A DNA stretch of 64,000 bases, taken from positions 23,651,213 to 23,715,212 of the forward strand of contig NC_090943.1 in the NCBI RefSeq assembly GCF_040807025.1, in the 5' to 3' direction. This stretch comes from Struthio camelus (taxonomy: Eukaryota; Chordata; Aves; Struthioniformes; Struthionidae). A model generated the notes under the pieces. That model was given only the letters and a program-made list of their open reading frames with translations. It ran no database searches and was not told where the DNA came from. Position numbers and translations under genes: made by a program. Positions 46,501 to 58,500 of this stretch are shown here, piece after piece. Numbering within the stretch: the stretch's first letter is position 1; every line of letters begins with the position of its first letter.

Positions 46501-49500
46501 CTGGAACAAGAAATTATTTACTCACTGGTGAGCCATCACTCCATATAAATCCTCTGCCAGAGTCCAGGGCATTTAAACCCATCCAGTAAGATGAGTGAAG
46601 ATAATCTTTGTCTCTGAATGATTACACATGAATATAGACAATCAATCAGGCACAGTGGAAAATAGAGAAAAAGGCTACATGTCATTACATTCTCAGTGTT
46701 TTGGCACTTAAAGTATCTGAATGCTGACCTGCCTGTGCTCATATGCTTGAGCTAAACATATGTATAAGTGCATCAATAAGTCAGGCTTTTCTTAGTCTCC
46801 AAATTTTTCCTGTTAATTAAGGAAGGAAAGGAACCTTTTACAACAGAAAGTATTCCTTTAATCTAGAGTATTTCATCCTCTGATCAACTACTAATGAGCT
46901 AAAAAGATAAAGTTTACTTCTTTGAACTAAACTCAGTTGAAACCAGCTTCAATGTTCCTCTTTTCTCTCTATACATGTCCCTGCTGCGTCAACACATAGT
47001 ACTCCCTCTCCAAAGACCTGCTAAGAAACTCTTTTGCTCACCTTCTTCTACCCATTTACTTCTGCCACTTTGCAAAGATATACATTGTCTTTGCAAAGTA
47101 GAAACTGATCATCAGAAATTCTTTATGTCTTTCAGAAGGGTAGTTTTTTAAATGTTTTATCCCCTATATCTAAACAACAGGTTGTGCAGATACTCACAAG
47201 TCAGATATTAGATTTTGCTCTTGTTCACTATGGATACTGGCCAGATCTCCTCCAATGGCTCTGCAAAAATCTCTTGCGCCAAACCATGTTTGCATTTTCT
47301 CCCTTCCCCTCTGGAAAAGCTACAAAAAATGGACAGTTAATTCCTGTGTCAGATATTACAGAAATTTGGATACATTCAGAAATTCAGAAAGCTTCTGTCT
47401 TTCTCCTGGTCCCCTGCTCTGTGGGCAATTACTATTTAACTGTGCCACCAAAACCTGTGGTCATCTATCAAATTTGATTATTGTAACTTTGCATTGCCTG
47501 TCATCTTTGTGTTCCTGTGAGTCCATACTGCAATTTCATCTGCATATGTTACTCTCCTTCTGGTCTTGCCACACCACCCCGAGGCTGACTGGAACCGTGT
47601 TACCTCAGAATAACTACGAGGTAAAAGGGGTAAAATCTATCCTTCATACATTTATGTTTTATGTTCTCATTTGAAATCACACACATTTGCGTTTAGCAGT
47701 TAAATACCTACTTTGAAGCAAGAGCTACTTTGAGGAATTGATTGCCACCCATCTGGGCACGATGGAAGAGGAGTCGTTGTTGGAGGAGGAGGGGGGGTCA
47801 CTCCCTGAACCAGTTGCTTGCAGAGAAACATGTTTTTCTCTTCACAGTTCAAAATATCCCATAATCCAGCTGAAGTTCCTGTTCTCATAGCCACACAGCC
47901 TGACTCCCTTCCTTCATAAAACATAAAATTCACAAACCTAATTGATAAAGATCTGCATCTTCTCAAAGCATGTTCTATCTACTGAAAGTTAGCTGACTCC
48001 ACTGTGTTTGGACACCAATAGCTCGTATGCATTTCAATTAAGTCATAAAGAAATTTTATCACATTCCTCTTATATTACACTGTGAAGCACCACAATATCA
48101 AACAATCAAATAACAAAGAGAAAATGATACCAACAAACACACTCAATCCCAGACAGCCAATTGGGAAATGGGGATGGCCTGTTCCACCATCCCCAATGTG
48201 ACACCTTTCTCTCTAGTACAAATAGATAGATATACTGTCATTTCTGCAGCTTTAAGCCAGAAGAGTTTCAAAACAGCACTTTGGTTTTGAAAACCTAACT
48301 TCTTGGGCCCCCAGACCAGAAACTTCAATTCTGTTTCCACAACGTGTACCTGGCATTCCTGAGTTCCAGTTAGTGAATGTAACAGCTTCGCCACTGGCCC
48401 ATTTGAAAGTCCCCTGCTCTTCCGCATCTGAGAGAGCGATCCAGAAATACTTGGCTGGATTGAATCCAATTAAAGAAGTCAAAAATGCTTGTTCATATCT
48501 GTGAAGAGTAAGTTCCAAGAGGACGTTGTACTAATATTTTATCCTAATTTATCCATTTCTTCAAACAATTCATAATACCAAATTTAGTAAAGTTAAAGTG
48601 ATTTTTTAATATGTGAAAAAATAGCACGGATAGAAGCAAGAGCAATTATATTACCCTTAAAATTCTACTTATCGTGTAAATTGTTTATATTATAATTTTA
48701 TAATGTAAGTTATGTTTATAATTTAGAGAGATTCTATTCTCCTTTTGCACCTTGTTCATTGTACAATGAACAGCATAAGCCAGGAGCACTTGGGGTAATG
48801 CATGTGTGTTACTTACTCTGTAAAAATAAGCAATTCAGTGTTTTATTGAGCTTTGTGATAAGATCTAGATAATTGAATCTTGTTACTCTAGGAAAAATTT
48901 TACTTTTATTCCAAAAAGGGTAAGTTTCCAGATCTCCCTGTTGCAAAGAAAAGGCCGAAAAGCTCAACACCAGAAGAAATAAATAGTTCCACATGTATTT
49001 GTTTATTTTTAGTTCAATGAGTTTTAAAACAATCTGGCACTTCTGAGGGGGAGAGGAAGTTTTTTAATTCCTGGGGTCAGCAATAGTGTAGATGTGTAGT
49101 AGCAGGCGTTTGAACATCTGTATCGATGACATAAAGCCCCTGCTTCAGCTCTACCATACATATTCCTGTGAAAGGAATGGTGTCACATTAGACACTATTA
49201 CTAAATGCAGACTGGGAAGTGATGACTTTCTTTGGCCCTTCCATCTTGGTTGCACATGTGAAAGGACAAGCATTTTGTTTCCATACCTGTCTTTCACAGT
49301 AGCCAGGTAACTTTTGTTTTCTTCACAGATTTGTTTTGCTTCTGAAAATGTTGTTGGTATCTGTCCCATGGAATAACAGTAAAAACCATGCTTTGTCCAG
49401 CCCTGCCAACGTAAACAGCAGAAATGCACAGGAGGTTTTGTAAAATTCCACAATGCTAAACTCTTCTAAAAGCTACATTATTGCTACATGCTAAGTTAAA

Positions 49501-52500
49501 ATTAATCTCAGAAGCCATAAGAAAAAATGAAGGGGATAATCAAATGGCCTTTGTAACCATAACTGTTTCTTCCTCCTTGATAAAGGGCACACAAGAACAA
49601 AAATTTCAGGTCTTCATGAGCAATGGGCCTTGCTTATGATTTGGAGCTGGAATGCACGTTCATCATCACTTTGCAGGTCCTTTTGTAAAGCCTTATCTGC
49701 TTTAACATCGTGCAACTCTACTGGCACTATCGTTTTTTCTCCTTAGCTGTTGCAACAGGCTGTATTACAAACAATCTGCAAGATAGTTTATGCAAATATT
49801 CCTTTTGTGGCAGATATACTGAACTGAGAAGGGTGCTGTGCCACCCACGACCTGTGGGATACGGCAGGAAAAATAATGACATGGTCTGCAGAGAGCAGTT
49901 TTTATGGGACCTGAGCTGAAGTGACCAGCTTTGTTTAGAGAAGAGAGCTGGGCGAAGTGAGCACATGGAGGAGTGAAAAAAAGAAGCTGGCCTTTAGTCT
50001 GAAAAGTGTGAGTACCTACAAATTAACAGTTTTCTAGGACTCCACCAAGTGCAGTCAATGTAAATGACTTCTGAGACACAGCTTAACCATCACGGGAGTG
50101 AAAGTAAGATGCAACGACCTGAATAAATCACTGCTTTTGTTTTACACTTACTTTCTCGCAGCCTGGGTAAGTAACCTCAGCTTCCCCTGGTTCTTCTGCC
50201 AAAGGTTTCCTTTTACAGATGTAACCAAGTTTCTTTTCACATGCACTGTCAGCCCAGGAGCCATCCTGAGCATTGTAACAAGAGAGCACAAAGAGGTCTG
50301 AAGAAAATCCAGATCCAATATGAATATTTACCATCCTCAGAGAGAATCTAGATCTCTCTACTTTTGGCTGAGGTCATTTCAGCTCTCTTCTCTGCCTTGC
50401 TACTTTCTCCGTTGCCCCCAAGTAGGGAATATAATACAGTGGGCGTAACATTTCCTCAGAGATCTCAGAATTAGTGTAGCATGCAATAAAGGTTCAGTGA
50501 CTGATGAGAACAGTAAGGAAATACTCTGTTCCATTCTTTCTCACTAGCATAGTGTTTATAACGTTCATATACCTGGATGACACTAGAAATAAAATGTTGG
50601 ATAAATTAAACATAAAATATTAAACATACATTACTTAAGCTTTTCTCCATAGTATTATGATACATCATTTTAAACTGAGTATAAAACAAGATAGATTTTT
50701 TTGTGTTTCCAGTAATATCAGCTTCCAAATTGGCTCTAATAAATACATGTGTTAGGTGGTTTAGGGGAAACATATGAATGTCCTTGCACCAAGAGTCATA
50801 TTATGCAACTGTAATCGGCCATTGTATGTGGGTGATGAGTTACTTTAATCAGTTTCAAACGGGAGATTTGTTATAATTATTACAGAGCAGACCAAGCCTC
50901 AATGCAGCACAGTGCTTCTTGTGCTCTACCATACCTCTTTCTGCATCTAGTATCTAGGGTCCCTCCACACTAAGATATTCTGCATTAAACTAAGTTCTTA
51001 AAAACCTAAAAATAAAGGCTAGAATCTTTTCTTTACATATTTTTTTTCACTGACTATTTCCTTTTGGGGGGCCCAATGGACAAAAGAAAGCATGAAAGTG
51101 TGAGAGGTTTTTACCTCTCCCTTCATAATGATGCAGTCTGCCTTATCCCGTGTGTGGGTTGGCTCTCCTTGATGCCACTTGGTATACGTCACTGGTGTCC
51201 CATCGCTCCATTCAAAATACATTTGAACCCTGAAATCGTTTAGACCAATCCACAGCTCATCGTCAGGCTCTGCGAACACAAACATAATTGCAGGTGTGGT
51301 TGTGTCTTAAAAGGGAACATACACATCTCACACCCACGGGAGACTGACTGAGCGAAAAAGCTGATTCCTACCATATTTTTTAAAGATCCTTAAGGCCATG
51401 GTTACAATTAAATCAATAATATTGACATTGTAATTCCAGGTGAAAGAATGACCTGCAGGAATACTCACTGTACCCAAGCTGAGATACTGTAAAACTGTAC
51501 TCCTCAATATTATGAATACTCATCAGCTCTCCACCTTCTTTTCTACAGGAAGACTGGGCTGCTTTCCATATTTTCGGTGTTCTGAAAATTATATAGCAAT
51601 GACCGGCATAGGCCACCCATTCCATGGGGCATTTAATAGACTTTAAGTCACCTAAAAAGAGTTATTTCAAACAATTAATGAGCAGTCCTGATCAGTGCTT
51701 TCTGATAATCAAAAAGAAAATGACTGATATTGACATACATTTGAAATATTGTGGCACATACCAGTAGAAAAGAAAAAAAAATGCATAAGTAACATGAAGA
51801 ATACAAAATGGATTTTCCTGTCAGCACAGTATTGTCATGCTTATTTTTTCACTACTAGCTACCCAAGAACCCTTTCACATAAGGAAATTAATAAAAAGTA
51901 ATTTGATATGCAACCTAGCAGAGTCCTACTTTGTGCTCAATCCTTTTCAGCAAGGGATACAGCCATGTTTTTTCAGAATGGGGCCTCTATTCCTGCCAGG
52001 AACTTTATCACTGAATTTTGAAGACTTTCTGTGTTTTTCTTTGGAAACATCAGGTGCTTGACAACCAGCTGGAGCTCCTGCACAGCCCAGATCACACATC
52101 CAGAGAGCCCAGGCACGTTTGTGTTGTATCAGAAGTGTCAGAACTACCAGCTGCACAGAAATGCAGCACACCTCCTGCTGTGACTATTTCTTGGTGTGAA
52201 TTTAGTATGGTCAGCCATCTTGCATTTTGCTGAATGCTTATATGGTCTATCCCTGTACGAGCAAACTGAAGAGGGCAGGAGGTGGGCCCAAGCAATGGCA
52301 TATGATCATCTCTGTTTTTCAGTCATTGTCACGCTCCCTAGACATGGTTTTGGCCTTTGCAAACTTGCACTCCCCTAGAAAATGTCTAGGCATGGTTTGG
52401 AGGTTAAAATGGATCAGAAACCATTTCCAGTACGCTGTTTCGGGTGCAGCCAATCTGGGAGGGTACGAGTATAGCGATCCTTGCTGTGAGGTGCCGTTCC

Positions 52501-55500
52501 TCCTAGGAGCCGAGGAATAATCATATTTATTATTAGAGTTGTGGCTGAGGGAGCAACTCCAGGTAGGAATTCCCATGTGGACTAACTGCACACCATTTTC
52601 TTCACGTAAATAAGATCTGAGTCTGCCTCAGGTCTAAAGGAAACTCAAATAGGAAAAGGTGCCAGACCCATATTCTGGAGTTGTCCTTCCAGAACAGAGC
52701 AGAAGGGGTCAGGCAGAGCAGGTGGGGCGTGAACTCTGGATCACACCTTTTTGCAGGGCGCAGCTCTAGAGTGTTTTGCAGACCACAGAACATTCATCAG
52801 TGTTTCATGATCTGGATTACATGACCAAACAAATAATCCTGCCTCCTTCAGTACTCTGGAATCTTTTCAGAATGGCCTTTAGTTGAACAATATCTAGATA
52901 TCATCTTTAAAATGAGCAAGATAATTAAAGTCTTCTGAGTGTTGACCAAGGTCAACAAGTGTAACACTTTTAACAACACACAACACAGAAGGCTTATATG
53001 TAATGTCATTTCAAATATGCAATAATGGCATCTTCCCGTTATTTCTCATTCACTGCAAAACCAGCCTTATATTTGACCAACTTACTTGAGGTAATAGTGG
53101 AGGAAGCTAAAGAAGCATTTCTCTTTTGGCAGATATATCCCAGTTTCCGATTACACTCTTGGTTTTCCCATTTGCCATTCCTACCTTGGAAGGTCCCACA
53201 TATTTTTCCAGATTCCACAGAGGGATTTCCTTTAGGAAAAGGGCACAAAATACAGACAATCACTATGTTAATATCAATTTTCATCTCATCACAGGAACGA
53301 ATGTGCAAGTCTCTTGCACCCACACAGCCACTGTTATGTTATTCCTCAGAATGAGAATTCCTAAGAGAGGTGGTGAGGGAAAATCACTGAGCCAGTCCAC
53401 AGAGCTGACGGTTCAAACACTAGACTTCCCCCTCCTTTCCCATGCACTTCCTGAGGAGAAATTCAGTGTGTTTGGAACACTCCAGCATACAGGCAAACAC
53501 TTCATAGAAGATCAGCTAAGAAACAATTTATGTTGGGTGGTAGTATGGCAAGCAGCTAAGCCTCCTTTACTGTTAGACATTGAAACTGAGATGAGGATGC
53601 AACTCCATGGGAATGTTTGTCCTTTGGATTTTCTCTGTAGTTACAACAGCTATTATGAAAATATGTAAAATGGTGAGCTAGATGCTAAGAAAATAGCAGA
53701 AACTTATTAATAGATAAAGTTAATCAGGTAAACATCATAAACAAACAATAACTGTGGAGAAAAATTGAAAATGTATTTTATGTGATGTTTCCCTTTAGAA
53801 CATATTTCATTTTTCCTGAGTTTTCCTTTGGATTGAATAATATGCCTGATTTCCAATTGTGCATGGAAAATCAAACACTGAAGGAGGTGCAAATGCATAT
53901 GTTTATATGTTTTCTTGGATGAGCTATCTGCTTTTTATGGCAAATTCAGAATTAATGACCAACCATCTCTGGTACAATCCGCATTACTGTAATGTCCTAC
54001 TTTTCCCTATTCCCCCAGGATTTGTGACAATTCTGTGAAACTGAAGAGATTAGGTAACAGAAGTTTGGACAACAGAAGATAATTTTGGCCCAGATACTGA
54101 TCATCATTTCAGAAAAGTGCACTTACCTGGAGCCCAGTTTAGATATCTGAAAGGATTACCCCCAGTCCATTGCCAGCCACTGTCAAGTGTACCAAAAAGA
54201 CCAATCCAGAGCTTAGCATTAACACCCAGGTCACTAGTGAGTCCTAAGTGTTCAAAATAAAAGAGCAGACAAGTTATTAAATGCATCTGCTTCTGTAAGT
54301 TACTGAAGGAAACTTAAAATGAAATTTTAAAATGTGGAAAAGGTCAAAGTGTCATAATAGATACCTATTTTACATGGGCTTGAATTTTTCTGCTATTTTA
54401 ATAAATGTTTTGTGAGAAAGTGACAAGCTTTTTAGGAATGCCACTAAGACTTATTTTCACAAGGTATTTACCCTTATAAATACTTATAAGTATCCATGTG
54501 AATGCCCTTGGGTTTGACCTACATTTTAACCACACACAGTTTTGTTTTTTTTTTTTACTTTACCTAATAAATACATTTCTTCATGAAGGTCTGTGACACT
54601 TAGTAATTCTGCATTCTGCTGCTGGCAGCTTTTCCTCGCTTCGTGCCATGTCAGAAGTGACTCTGAGTTTATCTGATAGTGGGTTTCTGTCAAAGGGTTT
54701 GTTTTCCAAACATCATTGTGGATACCGTCTATAAAATATGGCAACAGCAATTTCATAAGATAGTCATACTTGCTAGCATGGAAAACAAAATCTTCATTGC
54801 AGACTATAACTATGTAGTTGTATGATTTTCTAAGCTTTCACACAATTTGTCTCATTTATATATATTCTATTTGTTCAATAATATATACTCTATCTATTCA
54901 ATATTATTATTAATAACCTAAGGAATTACTTTTCGTTACAAACCTGATTATTCTACATTCACTCTGTTCTAGGCCTTTTCATTTACAAACTCATCTACTT
55001 CTCTCACAGTTCAGTCCACATTAATCTACTCACTGATATATTCTACCCATATACACACATTTCCCTATTTCCCATACAGAAAATCTCAGGCTGCACATTT
55101 GATACCATACCTCAGGTCCTTCTCTTGTACTCTCAAGCCCTGCCAACATCATAGAAACAACCACTTCCAGTCAACTGGGAGGCAGGGGGAAGGGTTTAGG
55201 GTTGCTCTTTTCTCACTGAAAAGCTCTGTTCAGTGGTTTGCAGGTGTAAGGACCACTGGGATCCCAAGGCTGTGTCCTGTACCCTTTCATTCATGCCAGC
55301 CCTCGCATTTCCTGCTCCATGCTATGATATATTACTGTCTCCTGACTCTGCTACGTCCCATCTTCCTTACGCAGTGCACTTCTTTCTGCCTCTCATTTGC
55401 CCTACTTTTCTCCTCCCTTAGTCCTAAGGATTTTCTCTTCCTTGTCCCATTGGTTCCAGTACCATCCGATGCTATACTGATGGCTCTTCCCATGCTCCCC

Positions 55501-58500
55501 ATATCTACAAGCCTCTGCCTGGAGTACTGAAGGAGTACTCCTCATCTCAGTTGCAGAGAGAAAGAGTGAAAGCCAATAGTAGACATTCCATTTTCTCATT
55601 ACGTAGCTCACTAGTAAAGTAGATTAGCCTGAATCCAGCTTGCTTTCCAATACTACTTCCATGTCCTGAGCAGATTTTGACAATGAAAGGGGATGAAACT
55701 TTTGCTTAATGCCTTTCCTGAAATTTTTATGAATAAATTACCTTTTAGTGGACAATTTCCAAAAAGTTGGTCTTTATCAAAATCTGAAGATGTTGCACAC
55801 CAGAGAGTGCCTGCATCATCACTCCGAGGTATGCATTCAGCATACCATTTACCATTGAGCTTAAAAGGGAATACACAAGGTGCGCCAAAGGCATTTCCTC
55901 CCAGTGTAAACGTATCTAAGGACAAAAATGAAGAGCGACAGCAGCCAGTTGGTATCAGATGTTGAGCACAGCGTCTGCCTATAGACAACACTTCCTAGTG
56001 CTCCCTAGATCTTCAAGTACATACAGTTGTTTAGCTGGGTTATGCAAGAGCTGATGTGGAGAAAACATGTTATTGCCTAATTACTATGAAGTCTTCCAAG
56101 ACTGTTATGCCAGTCAGATATGATGAGGGCAAGATACTCAGAATAAAGACCCAGAACTAAACAACCTTAATTTGGCCCTCAGAGTAATTTCTATCCAATT
56201 TATTTTGTTAAAACGCTATCTGAAGCAGTGTTCCAGAAGTGCTCACGACTTAGCTTCACCCACTGCATACATCCTGTCTTTGGATAATGTTTGGGATTTT
56301 TTTTTTTAATTTAATGCTTGAGCCCACATGCCAAGTCTGCATAACCCAAGAAGGAGAGTAATGTAGGAAAAAAGAGATCTGACTGTTTAGTGCTCCTCTG
56401 TCTGCCTGTTAGACCCTATCGCACTCTAAACCATTAAAGCACCATTCTTCAATTATTATCAGAGGGTTGTTAAGGACAGCACATATTTAAGTGTAACCTC
56501 AGTTTTGACCTGCATAGCTGTGAACATCTATCTCATTTCTAATACTAAAAAGATTCTTGAAATAATTTCAACTTTTAAATTAATGACAAGAACTATAACA
56601 ACATTTTTTACAGGTAATCCAGGCTTAACCAAAATTTGTGCCTGGAAAACAGAGGAAGGAGCACAACGGAAGTGTCTTACCGGTTTTAGCAGCCTATTAA
56701 ACTAATAGGAGTATGCTTTCAAAGACAGCATTCACATTTACTGAATCCACTCTGAGACAATTCTTTTGTACAGCAAAGTTTGCATCTTTTCTAAAGGTTT
56801 AAATGATACTCTTTCCATTGTGGTTTTGATAAAATTAATTTCCTTTTATCTTTGAATGCAGTTTTCTTATCTAAAGGCCAAATGATGACCAAATAATGAT
56901 CATAGGCTGAATTACTTTTCCTTATTGCTGGGCCTGAGAAACTCCAGGTGAACACTGTTAGAACTGGATCACATTTATATTAACTAGAACATAACTTTTT
57001 CGAGACAGCGCATGGTCAAAGCAAGTCATCCAACAATAAATATTTAATATAACGTAATTCCCCAATCCTTCCACAAATGAATCAGATAGATAGATTTTGA
57101 AAGAGTCATAGATTTCCTCCTGGGGTTGCTGTACCAATAGAATTCTCATTCCCCCAACCGATGCCTCTGTCTTTTTATACTTTTATTTGACAGAACTACA
57201 CTCTCTAGGTTAGGCACAAATTTATTAAGTCATATACGCTTTGCATTTCTACTCTCTATTTGTAGTCAGCTCTGCTACTGAGGTCACTGTGCAAAAGGGA
57301 CTGCTGGATGACAAGCAGGTAGTCGAATGCTTTAAAAATAAAGTCAGCTAAGTTACTTTGAAACGTAGAGATTAATTTTCAGAACTCACCTTCATAGTGC
57401 TGAGAGCACACACCCTCTGTGGTTCCATAGATTTTCCACCTGCTCCCTTTGCCTGATCCTTTGGACAGCCTGATTTTCTTTCCCTGTCCTTTGCCATAGT
57501 TGAAAAATAAATCCTTGCCTTGGGTTGCAAGTGTCTCATTTCCACATTCCCACCACTGAAGTACATTTGTCTTGTTACAGGCTTCCAAAGTGATTGCAGC
57601 CTCATCGTCCTTGGAGAGCACTCCCAAGCACAGCTTCAGTGCCATGCTCAGCAGCTGAGTGGCAGAGATCCACCTGAACTTCTGGAACTCATTGTGCTGC
57701 TCACACGTGGTAGTTATGACTGAGCTAGAGTTTTGAGCCTGGGCACAGAGCTTGCTATCTTCATTATATATTGAAAATATTCCACTAGCTGTAAAATAAA
57801 ATGAGAATTCAAATATTTGAAGAGAGATCAAATAGGAGATAGGTCGGTTACTAGCTATTTGACACTTTGCTACATCAAAAAGTGAGTATTTAGAGTCTAT
57901 AAAGAAAGAAATCAAGGGAGATCTATCACCGCTATTACGGATATTCATCAAAATGTTCTCAAGACGCATACATGCAGAAACTGAAAATATAGTAACTCAA
58001 GGGAAATTGTTCTTCTACAGATCCCTCCTTAAAGCACACTTTTCTCAAAATGTCATTCAGAAATGACCTCTATTAAGTTTTATGAGTCCTTCAAACTTCC
58101 ACCATCACACAGCACATTAAACAGGCTTTAATTTTGACAGTAAAGGTCCTTTTTGCTTTTCAGTTATTAAAAATTATTTTACACATTCACAATGTAATCA
58201 TTGTTATACTTTACCGAAATCACATTGTATTTTTCAGCTCTTCAAACAAGTGCAGTCTTTTTCACTTTTTAAATTAATTAGTTTGGAAGTTTTTGGCAAC
58301 TGTGAACAAACTGTTCAACTTGTGAGTTTCTTAGGAAGGAAATCACAACTTCCCATATCATCAGTTCAGTTCTGAGCAGCTAAGCTCACTAAGTGTCCTA
58401 AGTGCCATTAATAGCAACACTTTAAAATAGATATGTGAGGCACTGCAGAACAGTTAAGATTATTTCTTATAACCAACTTCAAAAAAGGGGGACTACATTA

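Noticed and set aside
53126..53668. 180-codon plus-strand frame
   Set aside because: It overlaps real exon 6 of the receptor on the other strand and continues into intron; no domain of its own.
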